A stretch of 64,000 bases of DNA from Pseudomonas rustica (GTDB taxonomy: Bacteria > Pseudomonadota > Gammaproteobacteria > Pseudomonadales > Pseudomonadaceae), in NCBI RefSeq assembly GCF_018336155.1, contig NZ_JAGYHF010000015.1, positions 35,097 through 99,096 of the forward strand, in the 5' to 3' direction. Below are positions 48,662 through 57,396 of the stretch, piece after piece. The position numbers and the translations under genes are program-made. Under the pieces are notes generated by a model. The model saw nothing but the letters and a program-made list of their open reading frames with translations, was not told the DNA's origin and did not search any database. Positions within the stretch are counted from its first letter, which is position 1, and each line of letters opens with the position of its first letter.

Positions 48662-49306
48662 TCAGACGCCAAACTGGGCGCGGTACGCTTCCACGGCTGG
48701 CAGATGCTGCTTGAGCTGCGGATCATCCGCGAGGAACTCCAGCACCTGATTCAGCGAAACAATGCTGATCACCGGGATACCGAAATCACGCTCGACCTCC
48801 TGAATCGCCGACAACTCGCCGTTGCCACGTTCCTGACGGTTCAGCGCGATCAGCACGCCGGCAGCCTTGGCGCCGTCCTGCGAAGCAATGATTTGCATCA
48901 CTTCACGGATCGCGGTGCCAGCGGTGATCACGTCGTCGATGATCAGCACGTCGCCGGTCAGCGGCGCGCCGACCAGGCTGCCGCCTTCGCCGTGGGCCTT
49001 GGCTTCCTTGCGGTTGAAGCACCATGGCAGATCACGGTCGTGATGCTCGGCCAGCGCGACGGCGGTGGTGGCCGCCAGCGGGATGCCTTTGTAGGCCGGG
49101 CCGAACAAAACGTCGAAGGGAATGCCGCTTTCGGCGATGGCTGCGGCGTAGAAACGCCCCAGCTGCGCCAGGGCCGAGCCCGAGTTGAACAGGCCGGCGT
49201 TGAAGAAGTAAGGACTGGTGCGCCCGGACTTCAGGGTGAACTCACCGAAGCGCAAAACGCCGCGATCGATGGCAAAACGAATGAAATCGCGCTGATACGC
49301 TTGCAT
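48662..49306 (-). CDS. pyrE: Orotate phosphoribosyltransferase PyrE
   Basis: 214 residues, as in E. coli. Forms OMP from orotate and PRPP. Seen: MQAYQRDFIRFAIDRGVLRF, TLKSGRTSPYFFNAGLF, PAYKGIPLAATTAVALAEH, FNRKEAKAHGEGGSLVGAPL and the PRPP motif VLIIDDVITAGTAIREVM. ATG 49304-49306 starts at the conserved residue. Divergent from crc, 82 bp apart, an arrangement conserved in Pseudomonas. Confidence 0.97.
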   Translation of the reverse strand: MQAYQRDFIRFAIDRGVLRFGEFTLKSGRTSPYFFNAGLFNSGSALAQLGRFYAAAIAESGIPFDVLFGPAYKGIPLAATTAVALAEHHDRDLPWCFNRKEAKAHGEGGSLVGAPLTGDVLIIDDVITAGTAIREVMQIIASQDGAKAAGVLIALNRQERGNGELSAIQEVERDFGIPVISIVSLNQVLEFLADDPQLKQHLPAVEAYRAQFGV

Positions 49307-49388
49307 GAAAAAAACCCCAAATACCACGGATTTAGCTAATTAGCTTGACGCCGTGTATCATACACGCACGCGATTTTTGGGGCCATTT

Positions 49389-50168
49389 ATGCGGATCATC
49401 AGTGTGAACGTCAATGGTATTCAGGCGGCAGTCGAGCGCGGTTTGCTCAGTTGGCTGCAAGCTCAGAATGCCGACGTCATCTGCCTGCAGGACACCCGTG
49501 CCTCCGCCTTTGAACTGGATGACCCAGCCTTCCAACTGGATGGCTACTTCCTTTATGCCTGCGATGCTGAAGTCCCTGCCCAAGGCGGCGTGGCTTTGTA
49601 TTCGCGGTTGCAACCGAAGGCTGTCATCAGCGGTCTCGGTTTCGAGACGGCCGACCGCTACGGGCGCTACCTGCAAGCAGATTTCGACAAAGTCAGTATT
49701 GCCACCTTGCTGCTCCCTTCGGGGATGAACGGCGATGAGGACTTGAACCAGAAGTTCAAGCTCATGGACGACTTCGGCAAGTACCTGGACAAACAGCGAC
49801 GCAAACGCCGCGAGTACATTTATTGTGGCTCGCTGTACGTGGCGCAGCAGAAGCTCGACATCAAGAACTGGCGCGACAGCCAGCAATCCCCGGGCTTCCT
49901 GGCGCCGGAACGCGCCTGGATGGACGAGATTGTCGGCAACATGGGTTATGTCGATGCCTTGCGCGAAGTCAGCCGTGAAGGCGACCAGTACAGCTGGTGG
50001 CCGGATAACGAACAGGCCGAGATGCTCAATCTGGGCTGGCGCTTCGACTACCAGATCCTGACCCCGGGCCTGCGCCGCTTTGTACGCAGCGCACGCCTGC
50101 CACGTCAGCCACGGTTTTCGCAGCACGCGCCGCTGATCGTCGACTACGACTGGACGCTGACCATCTAA
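49389..50168 (+). CDS. crc: Catabolite repression control protein Crc
   Basis: 259 residues, exact Crc length. It has the exonuclease III fold (MRIISVNVNGIQAAVERGLL, QNADVICLQDTRA, YIYCGSLYVAQQKLDIKNWR, HAPLIVDYDWTL) but is known to work as a partner of Hfq on A-rich mRNA sites, not as a nuclease; the canonical His/Asp end is HAPL here. It represses secondary carbon uptake and catabolism and is countered by CrcZ-type RNAs. ATG 49389. Ends in a strong terminator. Its promoter is shared with divergent pyrE. Confidence 0.97.
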   Translation: MRIISVNVNGIQAAVERGLLSWLQAQNADVICLQDTRASAFELDDPAFQLDGYFLYACDAEVPAQGGVALYSRLQPKAVISGLGFETADRYGRYLQADFDKVSIATLLLPSGMNGDEDLNQKFKLMDDFGKYLDKQRRKRREYIYCGSLYVAQQKLDIKNWRDSQQSPGFLAPERAWMDEIVGNMGYVDALREVSREGDQYSWWPDNEQAEMLNLGWRFDYQILTPGLRRFVRSARLPRQPRFSQHAPLIVDYDWTLTI

Positions 50169-50184
50169 GCGTCGAATCGCAGTC

Positions 50185-50221
50185 AAAAAAATGCCCGTAT
50201 CGCGAGATACGGGCATTTTTT
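50185..50221 (+). terminator. Terminator of crc
   Basis: AAAAAATGCCCGTATC GCGA GATACGGGCATTTTTT, an almost perfect 16-bp stem, 17 bp after the crc stop; acts in both directions, also serving gltS whose end lies at 50249. Confidence 0.93.
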
Positions 50222-50248
50222 GTGCGCCAGCCTAAAGCGGGCTGAACC

Positions 50249-51457
50249 TCAGAGCGCAACAAACATCGGCAGGGCCAGGTACAGCTTGATCACGATGACG
50301 TTAATGATGTCGATGAAGAACGCACCAACCATCGGCACCACCAGAAACGCCATCTGCGAAGGCCCGTAACGCTGCGTCACCGCCTGCATGTTGGCGATCG
50401 CCGTCGGCGTGGCACCGAGACCAAAACCGCAATGCCCTGCGGCCAGCACCGCCGCATCGTAGTTGCGGCCCATCATGCGGAACGTCACGAAAATCGCAAA
50501 CAGCGCCATGACCAAGGTCTGCACCGCCAGAATGATGAAGATCGGTAACGCCAGCGCCGCCAGATCCCACAGCTTCAGCGACATCAAGGCAATCGCCAAG
50601 AACAGCGACAGGCTGACATTGCCCAGCACCGACACTTCCCGCTCGAACACCTGATACAGGCCCAGCGCCGAGAGGCCGTTGCGCAGCAACACACCGACAA
50701 ACAGCACACAAACAAAGGTCGGCAACTCGAGCGCACTGCCTTGCAGCCAACCGTTCAGCAGATTGCCGACCAGAAGGCTGACCGCGATCAGGGCCAGTGT
50801 TTCGATAAACGAAAACGGCGTAATCGAGCGCTCTTTGTTCGGCTGCTCAAAACCCTTGGGCAGCCGTGGTGCTTGCTGATTCTGGCAACCGGGCACCTCA
50901 ACCCGTTTGATCAACAGGCGAGCCACCGGCCCACCAATCAAACCGCCCAGCACCAGACCAAAAGTCGCCGAGGCGATCGCCAGTTCAGAGGCAGAAGCCA
51001 AACCGTATTTCTCACTGAACACCGTGCCCCACGCAGCGCCGGTGCCGTGACCGCCCGCCAGAGTGATCGAACCGGTGAGCAGGCCCATCAGCGGGTCAAG
51101 CCCGAGCATTGTCGCGAGGCCGATGCCCATCGCGTTCTGCACCACCAGCAGCCCGGCGACCGCCAACAGAAATATCCCCACCACGCGCCCGCCCTTTCTC
51201 AGGCTGGCGAAGTCTGCACTCAAACCAATGGTGGCAAAGAACGCCAACATCAAAGGCGTTTGCAGCGAAGTATCGAAGCGCACTTCAATATCCAGCGTTC
51301 GCATTAACAACAGAACCAATGCGACTACCAGACCGCCGGCAACCGGTTCGGGAATATTGTAATTGCGCAGAAATCCAACGCGAGTAACTAAACCACGCCC
51401 CAGCAAAAGTACTAAGGAAGCGGCCACGAGTGTTCCGTAAAAATCGAGCTGAATCAT
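50249..51457 (-). CDS. gltS: Sodium/glutamate symporter GltS
   Basis: 402 residues with about ten membrane helices. Na+-coupled glutamate uptake. Features: VASLVLLLGRGLVTRVGFLR and NIPEPVAGGLVVALVLLL at the N-terminus, LLTGSITLAGGHGTGAAWG (re-entrant loop with the family GGHGT motif) and the mirror-like GHCGFGLGATPTAIANMQAV in the second half, which ends in a hydrophobic helix. ATG at 51455-51457. Located between crc and the M24 gene, not a place I recall for gltS in P. aeruginosa. A palindrome lies upstream. Confidence 0.94.
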   Translation of the reverse strand: MIQLDFYGTLVAASLVLLLGRGLVTRVGFLRNYNIPEPVAGGLVVALVLLLMRTLDIEVRFDTSLQTPLMLAFFATIGLSADFASLRKGGRVVGIFLLAVAGLLVVQNAMGIGLATMLGLDPLMGLLTGSITLAGGHGTGAAWGTVFSEKYGLASASELAIASATFGLVLGGLIGGPVARLLIKRVEVPGCQNQQAPRLPKGFEQPNKERSITPFSFIETLALIAVSLLVGNLLNGWLQGSALELPTFVCVLFVGVLLRNGLSALGLYQVFEREVSVLGNVSLSLFLAIALMSLKLWDLAALALPIFIILAVQTLVMALFAIFVTFRMMGRNYDAAVLAAGHCGFGLGATPTAIANMQAVTQRYGPSQMAFLVVPMVGAFFIDIINVIVIKLYLALPMFVAL

Positions 51458-51567
51458 TTTGATTATTCTTGGCTATATTCAGGGACGAGCTCTTTTCCTG
51501 AGCGCGCGCCGTGAATCGGCTGATTGTCTCAACACTGATTGCTGTGGAATTCAAGAACCTTCGATGG

Positions 51568-51592
51568 CTTGAATATATCGAAATATTTCAAG
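51568..51592. promoter_or_regulatory. Near-perfect palindrome upstream of gltS
   Basis: Arms CTTGAATATAT and ATATTTCAAG around CGAA; reading the other strand gives nearly the same sequence. It sits 111 bp before the gltS start. A regulator-binding site is plausible. The gap 51458-51812 shows no gene otherwise. Confidence 0.4.
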
Positions 51593-51778
51593 AGAAACAT
51601 AACGCCGGGCAACTTTAACAATCGTCGATTGCCGATGCCAAGGACGGAGCCAGCACCAAGGCAGCGCAGTTGTGACTAAACATGTAAGAGCGAAAAATAT
51701 ATAACTAGATGACTACCATTCATCGGCAATAGATTATTCCTACATCCCAAAGAAACTAATCCCGTTGCATTCATGTAA

Positions 51779-51806
51779 ATGCCCGTAGGTGAAACACGGG
51801 CATTTT
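51779..51806. terminator. Hairpin at the end of the M24 gene
   Basis: ATGCCCGT-AGGTGAAAC-ACGGGCAT with TTTTA on its plus-strand side. The U-run is better for plus-strand transcription, yet the adjacent gene is on the minus strand, so direction is unclear. Confidence 0.5.
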
Positions 51807-51812
51807 TATCAA

Positions 51813-53003
51813 TCAGAGAATTGTCTGACTGGAGATGTCTCGGGGCGCGCGCGTCAGGATGTCTGGCGTGTCGCCAATCACCACCGTGTCGTCGATCCGA
51901 AAGCCACCCAGCCCCCACTGAAAAATCCCCGGCTCAGCCGAATACACTTCGCCACTCATCAGCGGTCGCGTATTGAACGCCATGTCGTGGGGAAACTCAT
52001 GGCCGACCAGCCCAAGACCATGGCCCGTGCGATGGATGATCAAGTCCGCCACTCCATGCCGCTCGAAAACCCCTTGAGCCGCCGCATCAATCGCGCAAAC
52101 CGGATTGCCCGTCACCGCCGCTTCGCACGCCGCTTCATTGGCTTCCCGCGCCGCCTCATACAACTGAACCTGCCGCGCCGATGGCTTGCCGCAAAACCAG
52201 GTGCGCTCGTTCTCGATGATCAGACCGTTGATGCGCGGAATAATGATGTTCACTAGACCATGACCCTTTTCGATGCGTGCGCCGCACTGCCGACCATCGC
52301 CGTGGGGTGCACAGCTCGCCGGGCCGGACAGGGTGAAAAACTCGATGCACTGCACATCCTCTCCGGGGAATCGATTGGCCGCTTCTTCGACAAACAGTGC
52401 CGCCATGCTCATGTCCAGCTCCTGAACCAGCCGTCCGGGGCGGATGTTTTCCCGGTAGCGATCCTGCAACCAATCCGTCAACGCACAGGCTTCGCGCATC
52501 AGTTGGATCTCTTCGGCATGCTTGACTAGCCGCAACGTGCGGCACTCTTCGGTCGCGTTTTGCAGCACCAACGATGGCAGCAAAGTACCGACGCGAGCCA
52601 ACGGCGCCGTGATCGCGTCGACGCCAATGCGCGACCGATGCAGCCCGGCATCGCGCAAAGATTGTGCGACCAGCTCACTCCACTGACTGACCAAGGGCAG
52701 GCGATTTTGCACACGCGGATGCTCGGCATAGAAACGCGCATCCTCGATCCAAAGATGCCCGGCTTCTTTGGTGAAACGCCAATGATGCGTCGATAGCTCA
52801 TGAGCGATCACAAACGGCGCGCCGTTCCTCGGTACGACGCACAGAATTGGCCGTTCCCACGTCTCGACGTCGGTATTGAAGTTGGTCGCAAACTGGAAGA
52901 AGTCGGCCTGGGTGAACAGCAAAGCATCAAAGCCTTCGCGATCCATCAGCGAGTACATCAGTTGCAGTCGATAGTCGCGCACAGCGTGTCCGAGGTGTGC
53001 CAT
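51813..53003 (-). CDS. Creatinase-like M24-family hydrolase (metal ligands lost)
   Basis: 396 residues in the pita-bread fold: N-terminal creatinase domain (1-150) and catalytic domain (~155-390). True M24 metallopeptidases use five metal ligands (D, D, H, E, E). Here the first two are Asn (VNIII at 252, IIENERTWF at 265), His328 is kept (HRTGHGLGLVGHEFP), Glu357 is kept (SAEPG), and the last is Asp371 (RIDDTV). This pattern, with ENERT like creatinase's LERT, points to a metal-independent C-N hydrolase. Substrate unknown. ATG at 53001-53003 has GGAG upstream. Next to an AraC regulator. Confidence 0.85.
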   Translation of the reverse strand: MAHLGHAVRDYRLQLMYSLMDREGFDALLFTQADFFQFATNFNTDVETWERPILCVVPRNGAPFVIAHELSTHHWRFTKEAGHLWIEDARFYAEHPRVQNRLPLVSQWSELVAQSLRDAGLHRSRIGVDAITAPLARVGTLLPSLVLQNATEECRTLRLVKHAEEIQLMREACALTDWLQDRYRENIRPGRLVQELDMSMAALFVEEAANRFPGEDVQCIEFFTLSGPASCAPHGDGRQCGARIEKGHGLVNIIIPRINGLIIENERTWFCGKPSARQVQLYEAAREANEAACEAAVTGNPVCAIDAAAQGVFERHGVADLIIHRTGHGLGLVGHEFPHDMAFNTRPLMSGEVYSAEPGIFQWGLGGFRIDDTVVIGDTPDILTRAPRDISSQTIL

Positions 53004-53106
53004 TGGCTGGCTCCGTGTCGTTGAAGTGCGGACAGTGTTCAACGAGGGCGTTGCAGGCGTCGCGCCGATCCTTGCTCAATTGCCGGTACTTTCTTGCTCA
53101 CGAGTT

Positions 53107-53991
53107 TTACCGGGACTGGCGAAAATCCGTCGGGCTGATGCCATAGGCTTTACGAAAGACTCGGGCGAAATGGCTGGAGTCGGCAAACCCGGATTCCAAG
53201 GCAATTTCCAAAATAGTCTTGGCGGAGTTTTCCAAAGCGTTGCGCGCCCGTTGCAGGCGCACAACCAGTACATGGGCATGCGGTGAAGTGCCAAAGGCGC
53301 GTTTGAATTCACGAGCGAAGTGGAATTCACTCATCGCCGCAATTGCCGCCAACCGGGCAATGCAGAGCTTTTCGCAGGGGTGACGCTCGATGTAGCGCAA
53401 GGCATCCATCAGGCCTTGGCTGGCAACTCTTGGCTGGGTGCTCGAAAGCTCATAACTGTTCAATAAATGAGCAATCAATACCTGAACGCTTAGATCCGCC
53501 TGCTCACGGGCGCCCCGACTGTTGTCACCGATGGACAGCGCCAATTGCCGGGCCAGCAAATGGGCAACTTTGTCATTTTGATACAACGGCTGATGCGTTC
53601 CGCGAAATCCGGCGAAGCTCAATCCTTGCTCCTGCGCCGCAGCGGTCAACGCCGGCATTGGCAAATGCACATGAAGGATGTCGAAAGCGCTACGCGTGTC
53701 CCAGCTCGCGGACTGGCTGGGCTGCAGCAATCGCACCTGACCACTGTGAATCTGCCCATCCCACACCTGCCGGCCGCCAACAGCGGCGCGCGACTGCATG
53801 GGCGCAAGCATCACGCTGAGCAAAACATGCTCGCGCGGTTCAGTGCGTTCAAAGTGATAGCTGTCTGTGGATGAACGCTGCCAGCGGAACACCGCAGCGC
53901 CGGTCGATTGCAGATCCGTCAGCACGGCGGCGGGTTTCATCCGCCATTCCTCGGTCTGCTGCTCGATAGAAGGAAAGACCGGCTGAGCCAT
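53107..53991 (-). CDS. AraC-family transcriptional regulator
   Basis: 294 residues. C-terminal AraC DNA-binding domain (~190-292) with two helix-turn-helix parts (KLCIARLAAIAAMSEFHFAR, then SAKTILEIALESGFADSSHF and FRKAYGISPTDFRQ). N-terminal region (~20-170) is a divergent ligand-binding domain. It lies 104 bp upstream of the M24 gene on the same strand and could regulate it and gltS. Ligand unknown. ATG at 53989-53991. Confidence 0.88.
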   Translation of the reverse strand: MAQPVFPSIEQQTEEWRMKPAAVLTDLQSTGAAVFRWQRSSTDSYHFERTEPREHVLLSVMLAPMQSRAAVGGRQVWDGQIHSGQVRLLQPSQSASWDTRSAFDILHVHLPMPALTAAAQEQGLSFAGFRGTHQPLYQNDKVAHLLARQLALSIGDNSRGAREQADLSVQVLIAHLLNSYELSSTQPRVASQGLMDALRYIERHPCEKLCIARLAAIAAMSEFHFAREFKRAFGTSPHAHVLVVRLQRARNALENSAKTILEIALESGFADSSHFARVFRKAYGISPTDFRQSR

Positions 53992-54020
53992 TGCGCACTC
54001 CGCCCGTCAGGCCCGCGAGC

Positions 54021-54389
54021 CTACTTGATCAACCGCCAGGTAAACGGATACCGGTACGGATAGCCTTCGTTGGCCTTCACCCCGGCAATGATCGTCAGCA
54101 CCAGTGCACCGATGCCCAGTATCACGATCAGGACGAAGCCAATGAGCAGCAGCATCAGCAGGAAGCAGATCAACGACGCAATCGCGACAGTGATCTGAAA
54201 ATTCAGCGCCTCTTTGCCCTGGGCATCGATAAACGGATCCTTTTCACGCTTCATCTGCCAGAGAATCAATGGCCCGATCAGGTTGCCGAACGGAATCCAG
54301 ATCCCCAGCAAAGCGGACAAGTGACAAAACATCGCCCATTGACGAACCTCCTGGCTCGGTTTGGGCAGCAGCGCTTGCTCGTCACTCAT
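54021..54389 (-). CDS. DUF4870 membrane protein
   Basis: 122 residues with three predicted membrane helices: around residues 20-40 (MFCHLSALLGIWIPFGNLI), 68-90 (VAIASLICFLLMLLLIGFVL) and 92-110 (GIGALVLTIIAGVKANEG). DUF4870 pattern DAQGKEALNFQI between helices. Role unknown. ATG 54387-54389 has GGAGAG upstream. It lies 28 bp after the rph stop, on the same strand, as I recall the neighbour of rph in P. aeruginosa, so a joint transcript is possible. Confidence 0.85.
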   Translation of the reverse strand: MSDEQALLPKPSQEVRQWAMFCHLSALLGIWIPFGNLIGPLILWQMKREKDPFIDAQGKEALNFQITVAIASLICFLLMLLLIGFVLIVILGIGALVLTIIAGVKANEGYPYRYPFTWRLIK

Positions 54390-54417
54390 CGCACTCTCCT
54401 TGCGGTTAGGAACCTGC

Positions 54418-55140
54418 TCAGTCAGCCAGTGCGGCCTTCTGCAGTTCGAAAATCTCGTTCATGCCTTGTTTGGCCAGTTCCAGCATGGCGTTAAGGTCTT
54501 CCGGCTGGAACGGCGCGCCTTCAGCGGTGCCCTGCACTTCGATGAAACCACCGGTGCTGGTCATCACGACGTTGAGGTCGGTCTCGGCAGCGGAATCTTC
54601 AAGATAGTCCAGATCCAGTACCGCTTCGCCCTGATACATGCCGACCGACACCGCGCCGATCATTTGCTTGAGCGGATCGCCGCCTTTCAGGCCGCCGCGC
54701 TTCTTGATCACTTTCAGTGCATCAACCAGAGCAACCATGGCGCCGGTGATGGATGCAGTGCGGGTGCCGCCGTCAGCCTGGATCACGTCGCAGTCGACGT
54801 ACAAGGTGACATCGCCCAGCTTGGACATGTCCAGCGCAGCGCGCAGGGAACGGCCGATCAGACGCTGGATTTCCAGGGTGCGACCGCCCTGCTTGCCACG
54901 GCTGGCTTCACGCTGGTTACGCTCGCCGGTGGCGCGCGGCAGCATGCCGTACTCGGCGGTCAACCAACCCTGGCCCTGACCTTTAAGAAAACGCGGCACG
55001 CCGTTTTCGACGCTGACGGTGCAGATGACTTTGGTATCACCGAATTCGACCAGCACCGATCCTTCGGCGTGTTTGGTGTAGTTGCGGGTAATGCGGATCG
55101 AGCGGAGCTGATCGGCAGCGCGACCACTTGGACGTTTCAT
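54418..55140 (-). CDS. rph: Ribonuclease PH
   Basis: 240 residues, normal length. Phosphorolytic 3'-5' exoribonuclease for tRNA 3' ends. Seen: MKRPSGRAADQLRSIRITRN, the motif GQGWLTAEYGMLPRATGERN, RTLEIQRLIGRSLRAALD, VTLYVDCDVIQADGGTRTAS (active-site Asp) and EGAPFQPEDLNAMLELAKQG. The ATG at 55138-55140 begins the conserved MKRPSGR. Divergent from yicC with a 270-bp gap holding their promoters; no frameshift like that of E. coli K-12. Confidence 0.97.
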   Translation of the reverse strand: MKRPSGRAADQLRSIRITRNYTKHAEGSVLVEFGDTKVICTVSVENGVPRFLKGQGQGWLTAEYGMLPRATGERNQREASRGKQGGRTLEIQRLIGRSLRAALDMSKLGDVTLYVDCDVIQADGGTRTASITGAMVALVDALKVIKKRGGLKGGDPLKQMIGAVSVGMYQGEAVLDLDYLEDSAAETDLNVVMTSTGGFIEVQGTAEGAPFQPEDLNAMLELAKQGMNEIFELQKAALAD

Positions 55141-55410
55141 AGGAGATACCTGTACTGAGGACGGAAAACTGCCGAGCATTATAGAGCGGTGCACCGCGAC
55201 TGGGCACGGGTTAAAAATTCGAGCCGACGACCGAAGGCCCTGAAACACGCATTACCGACGGGCTGCAGCCCTTTGTCACACCGTGTGTTTGGGCGCATTC
55301 GCCGCACTGCGCTACAATCCTGCGCCTTTGCTGCCAGTCGGCATAAATTCATTGATATCGTGCTTGCGGAACCCAGGTTTCGCGCCGATCTGCATTGCGA
55401 GGTTACCGCC

Positions 55411-56274
55411 ATGGTGCACAGCATGACCGCCTTCGCCCGCGTCGAGAAAGCCGGCGTACAGGGCACCCTGAGCTGGGAACTGCGCTCGGTCAACAGTCGC
55501 TATCTGGAACCGCACCTGCGCTTGCCGGAAACCTTTCGCGACCTCGAAGGCGCGGTGCGTGAAGCGCTGCGTCAGGGCCTGTCGCGGGGCAAACTGGAAT
55601 GCACCCTGCGTTTCACCGAAGAAAGCACCGGCAAAGCGCTGCAAATCGACCGCGAGCGCGCCGCGCAACTGGTTGCTGCCGCGGAAACCATCGCGGGTCT
55701 GATCAAAAACCCGGCAGCGCTGAACCCGCTGGAAGTCCTGGCCTGGCCTGGCGTGCTGGTCGGCGATGCAACCGATCCGCAGGCGCTGAACGCCGAAGCG
55801 CTGGCCCTGTTCAATCAAGGTCTGAAAGAGTTGAAGGCTGGCCGCGAGCGCGAAGGCGCGGAGCTGGCCCGGTTGATCAACGAGCGCCTGACATCGATCG
55901 AAGCAGACGTCGTGACCCTGCGTGAACTGGTGCCGCAGATGCTCGCGACCCAACGCCAGAAAGTCCTCGACCGCTTCGCCGACATGAAGGCCGAGCTGGA
56001 TCCGCAGCGTCTGGAACAGGAAATGGTCATCCTCGCGCAAAAGAGCGACGTGGCCGAAGAACTGGATCGCCTGAGCACCCACATCATCGAAGTGCGCCGG
56101 GTGCTCAAGTCCGGCGGTGCAGCCGGGCGTCGCCTGGACTTCCTGATGCAGGAGCTCAACCGCGAAGCCAACACATTGGGCTCCAAGGCCTTTGATCCGC
56201 GCAGCACCCAAGCCGCCGTCAACCTCAAGGTGTTGATCGAGCAGATGCGCGAACAAGTGCAGAATATTGAGTAA
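55411..56274 (+). CDS. yicC: YicC-family endoribonuclease
   Basis: 287 residues, normal. YicC-type proteins are RNA endonucleases; E. coli YicC cleaves small RNA RyhB. Seen: MVHSMTAFARVEKAGVQGTL, SVNSRYLEPHLRLPETFRDL and the C-terminal HIIEVRRVLKSGGAAGRRLD, FLMQELNREANTLGSKAFD. ATG 55411 with GAGG upstream starts at the conserved residue. gmk follows after 12 bp, probably one message; the family pairing yicC-gmk is common. Confidence 0.94.
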   Translation: MVHSMTAFARVEKAGVQGTLSWELRSVNSRYLEPHLRLPETFRDLEGAVREALRQGLSRGKLECTLRFTEESTGKALQIDRERAAQLVAAAETIAGLIKNPAALNPLEVLAWPGVLVGDATDPQALNAEALALFNQGLKELKAGREREGAELARLINERLTSIEADVVTLRELVPQMLATQRQKVLDRFADMKAELDPQRLEQEMVILAQKSDVAEELDRLSTHIIEVRRVLKSGGAAGRRLDFLMQELNREANTLGSKAFDPRSTQAAVNLKVLIEQMREQVQNIE

Positions 56275-56286
56275 GGCAACCCCGAC

Positions 56287-56907
56287 ATGACCCACAGCAC
56301 CGGCACCCTGTACATCATTTCCGCCCCTTCGGGCGCGGGCAAGAGCAGTCTGGTCAAGGCTTTGACCGACGCCAACGCGGAGATCCGCGTTTCGGTTTCG
56401 CACACCACCCGCGCCATGCGTCCGGGCGAAGTCGACGGCGTGAACTATCACTTCGTGACGCGCGAAGCGTTTGTGAAGATGGGCGAACACGGCGATTTCC
56501 TTGAGCGCGCCGAGGTTTTCGGCAACCTCTACGGCACCTCCCAAAGCCATCTGCAGCAAACCCTCGACGCAGGTCACGACCTGATTCTGGAAATCGACTG
56601 GCAAGGCGCCGAGCAAGTACGCAAGCTGATGCCGCAGGCGCGCTCGATCTTCATTCTGCCGCCGTCGCTGCAAGCACTGCATTCGCGTTTGACCAACCGT
56701 GGTCAGGACAGCGACGAAATCATCGACGGCCGTATGCGTGAAGCGGTCAGCGAGATGAGTCACTACGTCGACTACGACTACCTGATCATCAACGACGATT
56801 TCGCCCACGCGCTGGACGATCTGAAGGCGATTTTCCGCGCCAATCAGCTCATTCAGAAGCGTCAGCAACAGCTTCACGGCAAATTGCTGGCCGAATTGCT
56901 CGGTTAA
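56287..56907 (+). CDS. gmk: Guanylate kinase
   Basis: 206 residues, normal length. Phosphorylates GMP to GDP, feeding the (p)ppGpp pool made by SpoT. Seen: P-loop SAPSGAGKSSLVKALTD, SVSHTTRAMRPGEVDGVNYH (GMP binding), EIDWQGAEQVRKLMPQARS and the C-terminal YDYLIINDDFAHALDDLKA. ATG 56287, 12 bp after yicC. A terminator-like hairpin follows before rpoZ. Confidence 0.97.
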   Translation: MTHSTGTLYIISAPSGAGKSSLVKALTDANAEIRVSVSHTTRAMRPGEVDGVNYHFVTREAFVKMGEHGDFLERAEVFGNLYGTSQSHLQQTLDAGHDLILEIDWQGAEQVRKLMPQARSIFILPPSLQALHSRLTNRGQDSDEIIDGRMREAVSEMSHYVDYDYLIINDDFAHALDDLKAIFRANQLIQKRQQQLHGKLLAELLG

Positions 56908-56972
56908 TCAGCACTTCCCAAAAGGCCTGCAAGCGCTTTACATTGGCACTCGCAGCGCGTTGAAGGGCTTGG

Positions 56973-57013
56973 TTAAAAAATCAGCGCTTCCCTAATCGCT
57001 GGTGATTTTTTAA
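56973..57013 (+). terminator. Terminator of gmk
   Basis: TTAAAAAATCAGCGC ... GCTGGTGATTTTTTAA, an AT-rich stem with a T-run at its 3' side, between gmk and rpoZ. Confidence 0.75.
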
Positions 57014-57075
57014 ACTGTTGAGTCCGCTCGCCCAACCGGGCAGCGCGCATATTTGCATTCGCTCCGAGGAATACC

Positions 57076-57339
57076 ATGGCCCGCGTAACCGTTGAAGACT
57101 GCCTGAACCACGTGGAAAACCGTTTTGAGCTGGTCATGCTCTCTACCAAACGTGCCCGTCAACTGGCCACCGGCGGCAAAGAGCCACTGGTTCAGTGGGA
57201 AAACGACAAGCCTACCGTTGTAGCGCTGCGTGAAATTGCTGAAGGCCTGATGAGCTACGAGTTCATCGCCGAGCAAGAAATCGTCCAGGATGAGCCGCTG
57301 TTCGCAGCGTTCGAGGACGAGTCCAACGAGGCCGTCTAA
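57076..57339 (+). CDS. rpoZ: RNA polymerase omega subunit
   Basis: 87 residues. Omega helps fold the beta' subunit and contributes to ppGpp binding by RNA polymerase. Seen: MARVTVEDCLNHVENRFELV, VMLSTKRARQLATGGKEPLV and NDKPTVVALREIAEGL, the omega signature. ATG 57076 has GAGGAATACC upstream. spoT begins 57 bp later, a conserved pair. Confidence 0.98.
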   Translation: MARVTVEDCLNHVENRFELVMLSTKRARQLATGGKEPLVQWENDKPTVVALREIAEGLMSYEFIAEQEIVQDEPLFAAFEDESNEAV

Positions 57340-57396
57340 GCCTATGCCTGGTCGACGTAGCACGGCGCGGGATCACAGCTTACGGCAGGAATCATC

